DNA of 64,000 nt from Litoribrevibacter albus. GTDB taxonomy: Bacteria > Pseudomonadota > Gammaproteobacteria > Pseudomonadales > Litoribrevibacteraceae. The notes below the pieces were generated by a model. The model did not search any database, was not told the DNA's origin, and saw nothing but the letters and a program-made list of their open reading frames with translations. Both the position numbers and the translations under genes were made by a program. This document shows positions 7,967 to 17,824 of this stretch, piece by piece. The stretch covers positions 1 through 64,000 of the forward strand of contig NZ_BSNM01000027.1 in the NCBI RefSeq assembly GCF_030159995.1, written 5' to 3'. Every line of letters begins with the position of its first letter. Positions within the stretch are counted from its first letter, which is position 1.

Positions 7967-8848
7967 TTGAATATTCAATTGCTCATGCAGCAAGCTGCAG
8001 AACGCTGCAACCAGATTCTTGCTACCAAAATCAACGCACAACCGGAAATTAGTCGCCTAAAGACCGCCATGTCTTATAGCGTTACCAACGGTGGTAAGCG
8101 TTTCAGACCCGCTTTAACTTATATGACATTGACTGCGCTAGGGCTCCCCGAAGAAAAAGGGGATGATATTGCGGCGGCCATTGAGTGCATTCACACCTAC
8201 TCGTTAATACACGATGATCTTCCAGCGATGGATGATGATGATCTTCGTCGTGGCAAACCCACCTGTCATGTGCAGTTTGATGAAGCAACAGCAATTCTTG
8301 CAGGCGATGCACTGCAAGCACTGGCCTTTGAAATCATTGCTGACTCAACACAACTATCAGACGCTCAAAAAGTAGCCATCATTCAAGTACTATCCAAAGC
8401 ATCCGGCCCTGCAGGTATGGTTGGCGGACAGGCTCACGATTTGGATTCGGAAGGAAAACAACTAAATCAGAGTGAACTAGAAGCGATTCATAACCGAAAA
8501 ACCGGCGCACTTATTTCCGCCTGTACAGAGATGGCTTGTATTGCGGCTAACGCACCAGAGCACATTCGATCCACACTGAAAGACTTTTCATTGACATTAG
8601 GATTGGCCTTCCAGGTTTCCGACGACATCATTGACATCACCAGCTCAACGGAAGTTCTTGGTAAACAACAGGGCTCGGATCACGAGCTGGACAAAGCCAC
8701 TTACCCCAAGCTACTCACTCTGGAAGGCGCAAAAGACTACTTAAATCAGCTAAAGGACAAGGCGCTGACCCTATTAAATCAAGCGCAGCTGAACTCTTCA
8801 GAACAACTCGTCACTTTGACTCACTTTGTAGCAGACAGAGACCACTAA
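7967..8848 (+). CDS. ispA: Farnesyl diphosphate synthase
   Basis: A polyprenyl synthetase of about 293 residues that condenses isopentenyl diphosphate with dimethylallyl and geranyl diphosphate to make farnesyl diphosphate, the precursor of ubiquinone and undecaprenyl phosphate. The first Asp-rich motif is DDLPAMDDDDLRRGKPT, and the second is DDIID near the C-terminal third. GGKRFRP near the N-terminus binds substrate. The listed start is TTG at 7967, 7 nt after xseB. An in-frame ATG at 7985 would shorten the protein by six residues and is equally possible. It supplies the same pathway as the downstream dxs. Confidence 0.95.
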   Translation: MNIQLLMQQAAERCNQILATKINAQPEISRLKTAMSYSVTNGGKRFRPALTYMTLTALGLPEEKGDDIAAAIECIHTYSLIHDDLPAMDDDDLRRGKPTCHVQFDEATAILAGDALQALAFEIIADSTQLSDAQKVAIIQVLSKASGPAGMVGGQAHDLDSEGKQLNQSELEAIHNRKTGALISACTEMACIAANAPEHIRSTLKDFSLTLGLAFQVSDDIIDITSSTEVLGKQQGSDHELDKATYPKLLTLEGAKDYLNQLKDKALTLLNQAQLNSSEQLVTLTHFVADRDH

Positions 8849-8910
8849 CCTACTCGGCTGTGGTCTTCCCCTTTCAGACTCAAATTCCAATAAGTTGTCA
8901 CATTGCTACT

Positions 8911-8938
8911 TTGTCGACCTTCGCCTTTGTAGTAGAAT
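8911..8938 (+). promoter_or_regulatory. Candidate dxs promoter
   Basis: TTGTCG (8911-8916), a 16-bp spacer and TAGAAT (8933-8938), followed by a GCGCC discriminator, lie 42 bp before dxs. An imperfect hairpin at the end of ispA (GACCAC...GTGGTC, about 8841-8866) may partly separate the two genes. Confidence 0.4.
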
Positions 8939-8980
8939 GCGCCGTCTAACCTACGGGCCTGACTAGGTAATCAATCCAAG

Positions 8981-10903
8981 ATGATTTTCCATAAAATACC
9001 TGAAAGCCGTCCAGACACGCCGTTGTTGGATAGCATTGATCGTCCAGAACAATTACGACAGATGTCCTCTGCTACTTTGCCTCAATTAGCCAAAGAGCTT
9101 AGGGAATATTTGCTGTACTCTGTGGGTCAATCAGGTGGGCATTTTGGTGCAGGTCTGGGGGTTGTTGAGCTAACGATTGCTCTTCACTATGTATTTAACA
9201 CACCTGAAGATAGATTAGTGTGGGACGTAGGCCATCAAGCTTACCCACATAAAATTCTGACAGGCCGACGCGAACAGATGCCAACCATCCGTCAAGGTGG
9301 CGGTTTAGCTGCATTTCCTCGTCGATCTGAAAGTGAGTTTGATACCTTCGGAGTTGGCCACTCAAGTACCTCAATCGGTGCCGCGTTAGGCATGGCACTG
9401 GCTGCAAAGCAGAAAGGTGAAGATCGAAAAGCTGTTGCTATTATTGGTGATGGTGCCATGACCGCAGGCATGGCTTTTGAAGCCATGACACATGCGGGTG
9501 ACAGTGGCGCAGACATGTTAGTTATTCTCAACGACAACGACATGTCGATTTCCGAAAACGTCGGTGGTTTGTCTAATTATCTGGCCAGGCTCTTATCCTC
9601 ACCTTCGTACAATAATTTGCGAAACAACAGCAAGAAAATCCTGGGTGACATCCCGCCGGTATATGAGTTAGCTAAAAAGACAGAAGAACATCTGCTTAAA
9701 GGCATGACCACACCTGGCACCATGTTCGAAGAGCTGGGCTTCAATTATATCGGCCCTATTGATGGTCATAACGTTGAATTACTGACCGAGACGCTGGCTA
9801 ACATGAAGTCTCTGTCGGGCCCTCAGTTTTTGCATATTGTGACCAAAAAAGGGAAAGGGTTTTCTCCAGCAGAAGCCGACCCGATTGGTTATCACGCCAT
9901 CAACAAGTTACCGAACAAAAACGAGCGCAGCTCTCAAACGCCTAAACCAAGCCGACCAAAATACTCAAATGTGTTCGGCCAATGGTTGTGTGATATGGCA
10001 AATCATGACGAGCGTCTGGTCGGTATTACGCCTGCGATGCGAGAAGGCTCAGACCTGATCAAATTCAGCGAGCAATTCCCGGAGCGCTACTTCGACGTTG
10101 CCATTGCAGAACAACATGCCGTAACGCTGGCAGCGGGTTTAGCCTGTGAAAATCTGAAACCTGTTGTAGCTATCTATTCAACATTCCTACAACGCGCTTA
10201 TGACCAACTGATTCATGACGTTGCTATTCAGGATCTGGATGTTCTGTTCGCCATTGACCGAGCAGGTTTAGTGGGAGAAGACGGCCCTACGCACGCTGGT
10301 AGCTTTGATTTAGCATTTCTTCGTTGCATTCCTGGCATGGTCATCATGGCACCATCCAACGAAGACCAAACCCGAAAAATGTTAAGCACTGGCTATCTTT
10401 ATGAAGGCCCGGCTGCAGTTCGCTATCCGCGAGGCACAGGTCCTGGCGTGGATATCTCAGACGACTTATCAGCCATCGAGATAGGCAAATCAGAAACCCT
10501 GCTCAAAGGTAAAAAAGTCGCCATTCTAGCCTTTGGTTCTATGGTGGAAGCGGCTCGTGGTGTTGCCGAGAAGCACAGCTACACACTCATTGACATGCGT
10601 TTTGTGAAGCCTTTAGACGAAGCCGCAATTCTGGAAGCTCGCACAACCCATGACCTGCTAGTAACCGTGGAAGAAAACTCCATTATGGGTGGCGCAGGTT
10701 CTGCCGTGAATGAGTTCCTCAATAGCCAATACCAGACAGGTCACATTATTAATCTTGGCTTGCCAGACTACTATGTCGAACACGACAAACCAGAAGTAAT
10801 GCTGAAAGAGTGTGGACTGGATGCCGAAGGCATTGACGCTGCGATCAACAAAGCACTGACCGCATTTGAAGGGAAGCAAGTAATGTCTGCGGTTGCAAAC
10901 TAA
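8981..10903 (+). CDS. dxs: 1-Deoxy-D-xylulose-5-phosphate synthase
   Basis: A 640-residue thiamine-diphosphate enzyme that joins pyruvate and glyceraldehyde 3-phosphate to form DXP, the first step of the MEP isoprenoid pathway and a precursor of thiamine and pyridoxal. The N-terminal domain has [15 protein letters not shown]-like residues (read here as [10 protein letters not shown]) and the cofactor motif [14 protein letters not shown]. The middle domain has the catalytic [15 protein letters not shown] segment and an intact [13 protein letters not shown] loop. A transketolase C-terminal domain follows. Length is normal. It lies downstream of ispA and probably has its own promoter. Confidence 0.97.
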   Translation: MIFHKIPESRPDTPLLDSIDRPEQLRQMSSATLPQLAKELREYLLYSVGQSGGHFGAGLGVVELTIALHYVFNTPEDRLVWDVGHQAYPHKILTGRREQMPTIRQGGGLAAFPRRSESEFDTFGVGHSSTSIGAALGMALAAKQKGEDRKAVAIIGDGAMTAGMAFEAMTHAGDSGADMLVILNDNDMSISENVGGLSNYLARLLSSPSYNNLRNNSKKILGDIPPVYELAKKTEEHLLKGMTTPGTMFEELGFNYIGPIDGHNVELLTETLANMKSLSGPQFLHIVTKKGKGFSPAEADPIGYHAINKLPNKNERSSQTPKPSRPKYSNVFGQWLCDMANHDERLVGITPAMREGSDLIKFSEQFPERYFDVAIAEQHAVTLAAGLACENLKPVVAIYSTFLQRAYDQLIHDVAIQDLDVLFAIDRAGLVGEDGPTHAGSFDLAFLRCIPGMVIMAPSNEDQTRKMLSTGYLYEGPAAVRYPRGTGPGVDISDDLSAIEIGKSETLLKGKKVAILAFGSMVEAARGVAEKHSYTLIDMRFVKPLDEAAILEARTTHDLLVTVEENSIMGGAGSAVNEFLNSQYQTGHIINLGLPDYYVEHDKPEVMLKECGLDAEGIDAAINKALTAFEGKQVMSAVAN

Positions 10904-10957
10904 CTTATAGCCAGCAACCAAAGACAAACTTATCCTTCACTATACTCAGGACTAGGA

Positions 10958-11608
10958 TTAATGATTCTGCTCCAGAATCATAAAGCCCTTTTCATGTTTG
11001 ATGTTCACGTGTTTCAGGAAGGTCATTCCCAGCAAGATCTCTCCAGTGAAGCCAGACTCAAGCACAATCCCATGAACGTAACTGGCTTTCAGGCCGCCTA
11101 CCTTAACTGAATTTAAAAGCACCGGATAGCCAATCACCTGACCACCGGCTGTTCCAACATATACAGGGTTGGATCGATCCACAGACACCCCCAGGCGCCG
11201 CGCATCTGCCATCGACATAGAAATCGATGTGGCGCCAGTATCCACTAAAAAACTTACCGGACGACCATTAATACTGCCTGTTGTTAAGTACTGTCCATTG
11301 CTGGACTGAATACTCACCGTGGCCTTTTGAGGCGCCTGATAGTCACCTGAAATATGCCCTGACAGGCCCAACACTTTTCGCTGTCCACTGATCATGATCA
11401 CGGCCTGCTTCGCATCGGCACTGATTAACTTCACCCCTTCTGGCGAGGTTTGCCCCTTTCGAAGAATCCGCTGCGTACCGTTAATGTTCAGCACAGCCAT
11501 GTTATTCATCAACCCTTCCACATGAATCGACGCCTCTGCCCAAACAAGCCCTGAAAGCATCCACGCTGCAAACAACAGACAGATACGATTGCTACGGAAT
11601 AACCCCAT
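10958..11608 (-). CDS. Secreted retropepsin-like aspartic protease
   Basis: A 216-residue protein with an N-terminal signal sequence (CLLFAAWMLSGLVWA, cleavage near 24-25). A short N-terminal domain (about 27-85) precedes a retroviral-type aspartic protease domain (about 95-215). The catalytic motif is FLVDTGATSIS (Asp123), with the second hydrophobic-Gly motif ILLGMTFL at 191-198. This is the TIGR02281-type clan AA protease family common in proteobacteria, likely periplasmic and active as a dimer; substrates are poorly known. It converges with dxs across 54 bp and follows pgpA by 13 bp on the same strand. Confidence 0.85.
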   Translation of the reverse strand: MGLFRSNRICLLFAAWMLSGLVWAEASIHVEGLMNNMAVLNINGTQRILRKGQTSPEGVKLISADAKQAVIMISGQRKVLGLSGHISGDYQAPQKATVSIQSSNGQYLTTGSINGRPVSFLVDTGATSISMSMADARRLGVSVDRSNPVYVGTAGGQVIGYPVLLNSVKVGGLKASYVHGIVLESGFTGEILLGMTFLKHVNIKHEKGFMILEQNH

Positions 11609-11621
11609 GCTTAAACGCCCC

Positions 11622-12122
11622 TTATAACGGCAACCAGTTCGACATTAACAACAATTGCAACACAATCAAGGACATCAAACCAGCCAAAATATCATCAAGC
11701 ATTATCCCCAAACCGCCGGATACTTTTTGATCCGCCCATTTAATCGGCCAAGGTTTGATAATGTCGAAGAAGCGAAACAAGGCGAATCCGATCAATGCCA
11801 CCAGCCAATGTTTCGGCGCAAAAATAAAGGTTATCCACAGACCAGAGAACTCATCCCAGACAATACCACCGTAGTCATGCACCCCTAAACGACGTGCACT
11901 TTCACCACATAAATAGATCCCTAGAGGAATACTGGAAACCACTACTGCGATGTACCAGTACAAGCTCATGTCAGCCAACATAAACCAATAAATCACCAAC
12001 GCCATCAGAGTGCCAAAGGTACCCGGCGCCTTGGGGCTTAATCCGGAGCCTAAACCAAAGGCAAAAAAGTGGACCGGATCTTTGATAATCTCAATCGGAG
12101 ATAAATGTATCTTTTCACCCAT
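11622..12122 (-). CDS. pgpA: Phosphatidylglycerophosphatase A
   Basis: A 166-residue inner-membrane enzyme that dephosphorylates phosphatidylglycerophosphate to phosphatidylglycerol. It shows the family motifs GLGSGLSPKAPGTFGT near the N-terminus, HDYGGIVWDEFSGLW in the middle and a final KVSGGLGIMLDDILAGL segment, plus several hydrophobic helices. Length matches E. coli PgpA. AAGGAC lies about 9 nt before the ATG. It follows thiL by 34 bp, as in the widely conserved nusB-thiL-pgpA order. Confidence 0.95.
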   Translation of the reverse strand: MGEKIHLSPIEIIKDPVHFFAFGLGSGLSPKAPGTFGTLMALVIYWFMLADMSLYWYIAVVVSSIPLGIYLCGESARRLGVHDYGGIVWDEFSGLWITFIFAPKHWLVALIGFALFRFFDIIKPWPIKWADQKVSGGLGIMLDDILAGLMSLIVLQLLLMSNWLPL

Positions 12123-12156
12123 GAAACAATGTCCTTTTTGAATGTCTCAATCGCGT

Positions 12157-13152
12157 TCAAGAGAAATGGTTGTAGCCTAAGCGAGTTAGATCAACATTAG
12201 CGTTCTCTACGCTCACCTTCTGTGTGTCATTGACCGTCTCAATTCGGCCAATTTTTGTGATAGCAATACCAGACTGTTTTGCAACAGCTTGAAGTTTTTG
12301 CTCCATATCCGGCGGCGCGGTAAATGCTAATTCGTAATCATCTCCGCCAGTGAGTGCCCACTCATTTGCTTGAGGCATTTCAAAGCAACGGCTTAACGCA
12401 TCAGATATTGGCAGACTTTGAGCGTCCACAACGACAGATACTCCACTGGCCTCGGCAATGTGCCGCAAGTCAGCCAATAATCCATCGGATACATCAAGCA
12501 TCGCACTGGCAATACCTGACAACGCCTGTCCCAAGACAATTCGGGGTGTCGGTTTATGAAAACGCTGAATCAGAAAATCTTCATCTTTTGAATGAGCATG
12601 AGTTGATGCAGCTGATCTACTATCTCGATCCAACCAGAGGTGTAGCCCAGCCGCAGCATCCCCCAAAGAGCCAGACACATAAACATCATCCCCGACCTGA
12701 GCTCCGTCACGATAGACAGGATGAGGACACAAGCCATGCGCTTGAATGGTAATCGTCAGAGGTCCCTTTGTGGTATCGCCCCCAACCAAAGGAATATGAA
12801 ACCGCTCAGCCAGTACTCTCATACCGTCGACAAAAGCACGTAACCAAGGCTCATGGATCTCGGGAAGCGTGATTGCAAGCGTATAAAATAGAGGAGTAGC
12901 AGACATCGCAGCCAGATCACTGAGATTAACCGCAAGACAACGATAACCCAGATCGTAAGGAGGAATATCCGAAGTAAAGTGAACCCCTTCAACCAGGGTA
13001 TCAATAGAAAAGGCCAGGTTACCCTGACCTTTCCAAACTGCAGCATCATCCCCAATTTTTTTAAGGAAACCATGCCCAGTTGATGCATTCTCTTCCGAAC
13101 CAATCTCTTGTAAAGGTTGGAAGAGAGTCTGTATCAGCGCAAATTCATCCAT
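12157..13152 (-). CDS. thiL: Thiamine-monophosphate kinase
   Basis: A 331-residue AIR-synthase-fold enzyme that phosphorylates thiamine monophosphate to thiamine diphosphate, the cofactor used by Dxs in this same window. Visible motifs are GDDAAVW near the N-terminus, AVNLSDLAAMSA, LVGGDTTKGPL and the C-terminal ALTGGDDYELAFT. Length is typical. It lies 23 bp downstream of nusB and upstream of pgpA on the same strand. Confidence 0.96.
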   Translation of the reverse strand: MDEFALIQTLFQPLQEIGSEENASTGHGFLKKIGDDAAVWKGQGNLAFSIDTLVEGVHFTSDIPPYDLGYRCLAVNLSDLAAMSATPLFYTLAITLPEIHEPWLRAFVDGMRVLAERFHIPLVGGDTTKGPLTITIQAHGLCPHPVYRDGAQVGDDVYVSGSLGDAAAGLHLWLDRDSRSAASTHAHSKDEDFLIQRFHKPTPRIVLGQALSGIASAMLDVSDGLLADLRHIAEASGVSVVVDAQSLPISDALSRCFEMPQANEWALTGGDDYELAFTAPPDMEQKLQAVAKQSGIAITKIGRIETVNDTQKVSVENANVDLTRLGYNHFS

Positions 13153-13175
13153 GAGCAGATCATAACGCGTTCAGA

Positions 13176-13709
13176 TTATTTGGAACGAGCACGTTGTTTT
13201 TCTTCCAAACGAGCTCGACCTGCCAATTTATCCAACACGCCATTCACGTACTTATGACCGTCTTCACCACCGAAGTTTTTCGCAAGATCAATCGCTTCAT
13301 TGATCACAACGCGATATGGCACATCCAAACGATGAAGTAATTCATAAGCACCGATACGTAAGATTGCACGTTCAATCGGATCAACCTGATCTTCAGTACG
13401 ATCCAGAAATAGCACATACGCAGAATCCAATTCAGCTAGCTTTCTAGGGATTTCATGTAACAGCTCAGAGAAATACGGTTTATCGTATTTCTTCGATTCA
13501 TTATCCACTAAAAATTGCGCTTCAATAGTAGTGATTGAATCTTTGTTCATGTGCCATTGATACAATGCCTGAACCAGCAGGCAGCGAGATTCATGTCGCG
13601 CAGCAGCTGGCCCTTTGCGACCACCACCCGGCTTCCCTTTCCGAGGACCTTTTGAGCCACCTTTAGGAGAAGTGGTTTTGCCTTGCTCGTTCATTTCGCC
13701 ATTAGCCAT
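13176..13709 (-). CDS. nusB: Transcription antitermination factor NusB with an N-terminal extension
   Basis: A 177-residue protein. The NusB core begins at about residue 38 with RHESRCLLVQALYQWHMN and ends with the conserved VINEAIDLAKNFGGEDGHKYVNGVLDKLA segment. NusB with NusE (S10) binds the boxA RNA of rRNA leaders and prevents premature termination. The first 37 residues are an extra Gly/Lys/Pro-rich, probably disordered and basic tail (KGPRKGKPGGGRKG); E. coli NusB is about 139 residues and lacks it. The start lies 2 nt after the ribH stop, so the genes are translationally coupled. Confidence 0.95.
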   Translation of the reverse strand: MANGEMNEQGKTTSPKGGSKGPRKGKPGGGRKGPAAARHESRCLLVQALYQWHMNKDSITTIEAQFLVDNESKKYDKPYFSELLHEIPRKLAELDSAYVLFLDRTEDQVDPIERAILRIGAYELLHRLDVPYRVVINEAIDLAKNFGGEDGHKYVNGVLDKLAGRARLEEKQRARSK

Positions 13710-13711
13710 GC

Positions 13712-14197
13712 TTAGTTCACCTGCTTTAATAAGCTAACCATTTCGAAGGCGCTCATTGCCGCTTCTTCACCCTTATTACCGGCCTTGGTTCCTGCACGCT
13801 CAATTGCTTGCTCAATACTATCCACAGTCAATACACCAAACGCTACTGGAATACCGTATTGCAGCGCCAATTGACCCAATCCCTTAGTACATTCGCCCGA
13901 AACGTATTCGAAATGCGGCGTACCACCACGAATCACTGCACCCAGTGTAATAATCGCGTCGTATTTACCTGTCTCAGCCACTTTTTTAACCGTCAATGGA
14001 ATCTCCATTGCGCCAGGGCAACGAATGATTGTGATATCTTCTTCTGACACACCGTGGCGCTTCAAAGAGTCAACCGCACCTTCCACCAGGCTTTCCACAA
14101 CGAACGCATTCCAACGCCCAACAACCAAAGCGTATTTACCTTGGTTCGGCGTCATATCGCCTTCAATAACTTTAATTTGAGACATGCTTTTTACCAT
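13712..14197 (-). CDS. ribH: 6,7-Dimethyl-8-ribityllumazine synthase
   Basis: A 161-residue enzyme that condenses 5-amino-6-ribitylaminouracil with 3,4-dihydroxy-2-butanone 4-phosphate to give lumazine, the penultimate step of riboflavin synthesis; it usually assembles into large shells. It shows [28 protein letters not shown], the loop [14 protein letters not shown] with the catalytic His, and [21 protein letters not shown]. An in-frame ATG at 14185 (MSQIKV) could be the true start. It immediately precedes nusB and lies 113 bp downstream of ribBX. Confidence 0.96.
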   Translation of the reverse strand: MVKSMSQIKVIEGDMTPNQGKYALVVGRWNAFVVESLVEGAVDSLKRHGVSEEDITIIRCPGAMEIPLTVKKVAETGKYDAIITLGAVIRGGTPHFEYVSGECTKGLGQLALQYGIPVAFGVLTVDSIEQAIERAGTKAGNKGEEAAMSAFEMVSLLKQVN

Positions 14198-14240
14198 TTG
14201 ATTTTAACAATTGAACTGTCGAATTAAGTCGTAACTTTTG

Positions 14241-14304
14241 TTGGATGATAGGTTTGAATTTAACCATCCAAAGTCATCGCCCAGGCGGATCATACCCGGG
14301 CGAT
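14241..14304. repeat. Two hairpins in the ribBX-ribH gap
   Basis: The 113-bp gap between ribBX and ribH holds two inverted repeats. The first (14241-14271) pairs TTGGAT with ATCCAA and, after a GATA bulge, GGTT with AACC. The second (14276-14304) pairs ATCGCCC with GGGCGAT. Neither is followed by a clear T run on the minus strand. They may partly terminate or process the riboflavin mRNA. The gap does not match the FMN riboswitch layout that I know. Confidence 0.4.
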
Positions 14305-14310
14305 TATATC

Positions 14311-15429
14311 TTACTCGGCGTCCGGTTCGATGAAGTTAACCAATTCCAGATCAAATCCGGACAGTGCACTAAACTTCATCGGAGAACTCATTACATCCAT
14401 CTTACGAATACCCAAGTGGCGCAAGATCTGAGAACCGGTTCCGATGGTCTGATAAGCACCAGAAACACCTTGCCCAGGTACACGGTGTGCCTTTTGAGGA
14501 CACAGCAACTTATCGAGACTACCCGCCAAATCCATTTGGCCGTCCATATCAAGCATCACGATCACACCTTGATCACGCTCTGCAATGTATTTCATAACCG
14601 CATCAATTGACCATGACACACGATCTCTTTGTGTTGCACGAAGGATATCGCGCATTGGATCAAGTACATGAACACGAACGGGTACCGCATCTTCTTCCGA
14701 CCATTGACCACGAGTCATTGCCAGGTGACGATGACCGTGAATGGAGTCTTTGAATTCATGAAGAGTGAACGCACCAAACTCAGTGTCGATGCTTTCTTTG
14801 CGCACTTCTTCAATGGTGTGCTCATTCATCATGCGGTAGTGAATCAAGTCTGCGATGGTTCCGATCTTTAGGTCGTGCTCTTTGGCAAACTCTTCCAAAT
14901 CAGGGCGACGCGCCATCGTGCCGTCTTCATTCATGATCTCAACAATCGCCGCTGCAGGCGTCAAACCAGCCAAACGCGCCAAATCACAACCAGCTTCGGT
15001 ATGACCTGCACGACTCAATACACCACCAGGCTGAGCACGTAGAGGGAAGATATGACCCGGCTGAACAATCGCATCCGCTGGCGATTCAGGATCAACCGCA
15101 ACACGAATGGTATGAGAACGATCCGCCGCAGAAATCCCGGTGGTTACGCCTTCACGCGCTTCGATCGATACCGTAAACGGTGTGCTGAATTGAGCACTGT
15201 TATCGCTTACCATCGGAGGCAAGCCCAAGAAGTCACAACGCTCTCCGGTTAAAGTAAGACAAATCAGGCCACGAGCCTTCGAGGCCATAAAGTTCACAAT
15301 TTCAGGAGTAACTTTTTCCGCTGCAACGATGATATCGCCTTCATTTTCACGATCTTCGTCATCCATCAGGATAACCATTTTACCCTGGCGGATATCTTCA
15401 ATGATTTCTTCAATACTATTTAGGGACAT
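14311..15429 (-). CDS. ribBX: RibBX: DHBP synthase fused to a degenerate GTP cyclohydrolase II-like domain
   Basis: A 372-residue two-domain protein. Residues 1 to about 200 are 3,4-dihydroxy-2-butanone 4-phosphate synthase (RibB), with DDEDRENEGDIIVAAE, the GHIFPL loop and SRAGHTEAGCDLARLAGL. The remainder aligns with GTP cyclohydrolase II but lacks its hallmarks: the three zinc cysteines (usual C..D..SLRCDC) are absent, only one Cys remains, and the RQEGRGIGL motif is missing. It therefore probably makes only the four-carbon riboflavin precursor. This is the RibBX architecture described for many Proteobacteria. A separate true ribA is expected elsewhere in the genome. Confidence 0.9.
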   Translation of the reverse strand: MSLNSIEEIIEDIRQGKMVILMDDEDRENEGDIIVAAEKVTPEIVNFMASKARGLICLTLTGERCDFLGLPPMVSDNSAQFSTPFTVSIEAREGVTTGISAADRSHTIRVAVDPESPADAIVQPGHIFPLRAQPGGVLSRAGHTEAGCDLARLAGLTPAAAIVEIMNEDGTMARRPDLEEFAKEHDLKIGTIADLIHYRMMNEHTIEEVRKESIDTEFGAFTLHEFKDSIHGHRHLAMTRGQWSEEDAVPVRVHVLDPMRDILRATQRDRVSWSIDAVMKYIAERDQGVIVMLDMDGQMDLAGSLDKLLCPQKAHRVPGQGVSGAYQTIGTGSQILRHLGIRKMDVMSSPMKFSALSGFDLELVNFIEPDAE

Positions 15430-15478
15430 TCTCTAGCCTTTTGAGCAGTTGGATGCGTGATAGAGGAGTTCTTCCTGC

Positions 15479-16153
15479 TTATCGCTTTGTTCTTCCTATG
15501 AAGCCGTGTTCTGCCAAAAAGCCCATACTGATGTTACTTTTTGGCTGGCTTCCCGAATCAGAACCCTGAGTCAGTAGGCGCTCAAGATATCGAGCCACCA
15601 CATCAACCTCAAGATTCACCCTGTCTCCCACTTTGTAGTTTTTAATAATAGTTTCTTGTTGAGTGTGTGGGATCACATTCAACACAAAATCATCGCCAAT
15701 CAGATCGTTAACAGTCAGGCTGCAACCATCCAGGGTAATAGACCCTTTCTTAGCGATATAACGAGCCAATTCTGAATCGGGTCTCACTACAATTCGAACG
15801 GAACGTGCGGACGGTTCTAGCTGAACAATTTCGCCCTGACCATCCACATGACCACTAACAATGTGTCCACCAAAACGAGAGGTAGGTAACATCGCTTTTT
15901 CTAAGTTCACCGCCGCTCCGGGCGCCAATTGATCCAATCCTGTCAGCGACAAGGATTCTAATGACACATCGGCGGTGAATTCAGAGGAATTAAAAGCAAC
16001 TACCGTCAGGCAAACACCATTAACAGCAATACTGTCTCCGAGTTTAACGTCAGACATATCCAGACTATTTACCGCAATGGTAATAGCCACATCGCCACCC
16101 TTGACGACTTTATTTTTCAACTGACCTAGCGCTTCAACAATACCGGTAAACAC
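15479..16153 (-). CDS. ribC: Riboflavin synthase, alpha chain
   Basis: A 224-residue enzyme (called ribE or ribC) that dismutates two lumazine molecules to riboflavin. Two lumazine-binding barrels are visible: MFTGIVEALG at the start, SIAVNGVCLTVV and GGHIVSGHVDGQGEI, then the second repeat with KGSITLDGCSLTVNDL. The start codon is GTG with AAGGGA 7 nt upstream. The C-terminal tail after about residue 200 is a little longer than the E. coli enzyme and rich in Ser/Gly. It lies between ribD and ribBX on the same strand. Confidence 0.96.
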   Translation of the reverse strand: MFTGIVEALGQLKNKVVKGGDVAITIAVNSLDMSDVKLGDSIAVNGVCLTVVAFNSSEFTADVSLESLSLTGLDQLAPGAAVNLEKAMLPTSRFGGHIVSGHVDGQGEIVQLEPSARSVRIVVRPDSELARYIAKKGSITLDGCSLTVNDLIGDDFVLNVIPHTQQETIIKNYKVGDRVNLEVDVVARYLERLLTQGSDSGSQPKSNISMGFLAEHGFIGRTKR

Positions 16154-16190
16154 GTACGATTCCCTTGATAAACAAAACTAAATAACAGAC

Positions 16191-17330
16191 CTAAACGGCG
16201 GGTTTACTAATAATACGAAGGTCTTCACCCACCGGTGATACTTCTTCAAAGGTTAACGCAATTGCTTGATTCATACGCTCCAATGGCAAGGTCACCAATG
16301 GACGAGCATCAGCCCCCATCAATTTAGGAGCAATGTACGTCCAGCACTCATCCACAAGTTTTTCTTCGAGGAAACCTGTCGATAGCTGAGCCCCAGCTTC
16401 AACCAATACTTCGTTAATCGAACGCTCTGCTGCCAATCGTTTTAATAACGCTACCAGCTGAATCCTCTTATCAGTCGTCTGAGTCCAGACCGTCACGCCC
16501 GCCTTTTCCAAGCGATCTTTCTTGGTCTGATCAGCTTGATCAGAACATACAATTATCGTCTCACCTGGCAAAGATAAGATCTTAGCCATTTCCGGAATGC
16601 TCAGCTGACTGTCTAACACCACCCGTAACGGTTGATGTTGGATTGCTTCTGCAGCAAGTTCTTTTGCTAAACCGAGTTCATCTTCCCGCAACGTCAACGA
16701 AGAATCGTCATGAAGAATGGAACCAACACCGGTAATAATGGCATCACTCATGGCACGAAGACGTTGAACATCTGAGCGAGCAGCAGGTCCGGTAATCCAT
16801 TTGCTTTCACCGGACGCCATCGCAGTACGCCCATCCAGACTCATTGCCTGTTTAACACGAACATAAGGCAGCCCCGTTTCCATACGCTTCAGGAAACCAG
16901 GATTGAGATCTCTCGCTTCGTCTTCCAGAATCCCGGAGACCACTGAAATACCGGCCTCTTCAATACGCTGTAACCCTCTCCCCGCCACTTCCGGGTTTGG
17001 ATCGGTCATAGCCGCAACCACCCGAGAAACGCCCGCCTTAATCAGCGCATCACAACACGGCGGAGTACGTCCAAAATGACTGCAGGGCTCCAGAGTGACA
17101 TAGGCCGTAGCCCCTTTCGCCTGCTCACCCGCATCTTTTAAAGCGTGCACTTCTGCATGGGGCTCACCGGCTCTGAAATGAAAGCCCTGACCCACCACTT
17201 GGTCGTCCTTTACAATGACACACCCAACACGAGGATTAGGATGCGTTGTATACAAACCGTTCTGGGCTAATTCAATCGCCAGAGACATCCATTTTTCATC
17301 TTCAATGTTAATGGCTTCCGGGTTGATCAT
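16191..17330 (-). CDS. ribD: Riboflavin biosynthesis deaminase/reductase RibD
   Basis: A 379-residue bifunctional enzyme. The N-terminal deaminase has the zinc motifs HAEVHAL and [16 protein letters not shown]. The C-terminal reductase (from about 155) has [18 protein letters not shown] and the NADPH-binding [18 protein letters not shown] segment. It converts 2,5-diamino-6-ribosylaminopyrimidinone 5-phosphate to the reduced ribityl compound, the second and third steps of the pathway. Its ATG overlaps the nrdR stop by 4 nt (ATGA), so the two genes form an operon with coupled translation, a common nrdR-ribD arrangement. Confidence 0.96.
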   Translation of the reverse strand: MINPEAINIEDEKWMSLAIELAQNGLYTTHPNPRVGCVIVKDDQVVGQGFHFRAGEPHAEVHALKDAGEQAKGATAYVTLEPCSHFGRTPPCCDALIKAGVSRVVAAMTDPNPEVAGRGLQRIEEAGISVVSGILEDEARDLNPGFLKRMETGLPYVRVKQAMSLDGRTAMASGESKWITGPAARSDVQRLRAMSDAIITGVGSILHDDSSLTLREDELGLAKELAAEAIQHQPLRVVLDSQLSIPEMAKILSLPGETIIVCSDQADQTKKDRLEKAGVTVWTQTTDKRIQLVALLKRLAAERSINEVLVEAGAQLSTGFLEEKLVDECWTYIAPKLMGADARPLVTLPLERMNQAIALTFEEVSPVGEDLRIISKPAV

Positions 17331-17797
17331 TTTACGGGCTCCGAAGACGCATTCGATAACATATCAATTTCTTTACGAAACTCATCGATGTCCTGAAAGC
17401 TGCGATAGACAGAAGCAAATCGAACATAAGCCACCTGATCTAACTGTCTAAGTGCTTCCATCACCGCCTCTCCCACCATAAGTGAAGGCACTTCGCGCTC
17501 ACCGGTTGCACGGAGTCGATGTTTGATTTTGAGAATAGCAGATTCGATGTTGTCGAAACTCACCGGACGTTTTTCTAACGCACGTTGAATACCGGCCCGT
17601 AATTTTTCTTCATTGAAAGGTTCGCGCGTGCCATCTTGCTTGATGACGCGCGGCATAAGAAGTTCAGCAACTTCGTAAGAGGTAAAACGTTCGTTACACT
17701 TCAGACATTCTCGACGGCGACGGACTTGTTCACCATCACTGATCAAACGGGAATCTATCACCTTGGTTTCTTTGTAGCCACAAAATGGACAATACAT
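17327..17797 (-). CDS. nrdR: Transcriptional repressor NrdR
   Basis: A 156-residue repressor of ribonucleotide reductase genes. A zinc ribbon, [15 protein letters not shown] with [16 protein letters not shown], is followed by an ATP-cone domain (about 47-137) that senses ATP/dATP. I place the start at 17797 (MYCPFCG). It has AGAGG 5 nt upstream and gives the standard length. A longer frame to 17857 adds 20 residues unlike the family. It heads the nrdR-ribD operon. Its leader contains a strong palindrome. Confidence 0.96.
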   Translation of the reverse strand: MYCPFCGYKETKVIDSRLISDGEQVRRRRECLKCNERFTSYEVAELLMPRVIKQDGTREPFNEEKLRAGIQRALEKRPVSFDNIESAILKIKHRLRATGEREVPSLMVGEAVMEALRQLDQVAYVRFASVYRSFQDIDEFRKEIDMLSNASSEPVK

Positions 17798-17824
17798 GTG
17801 AACCTCTGAAGTTAAAGAGCTGAA

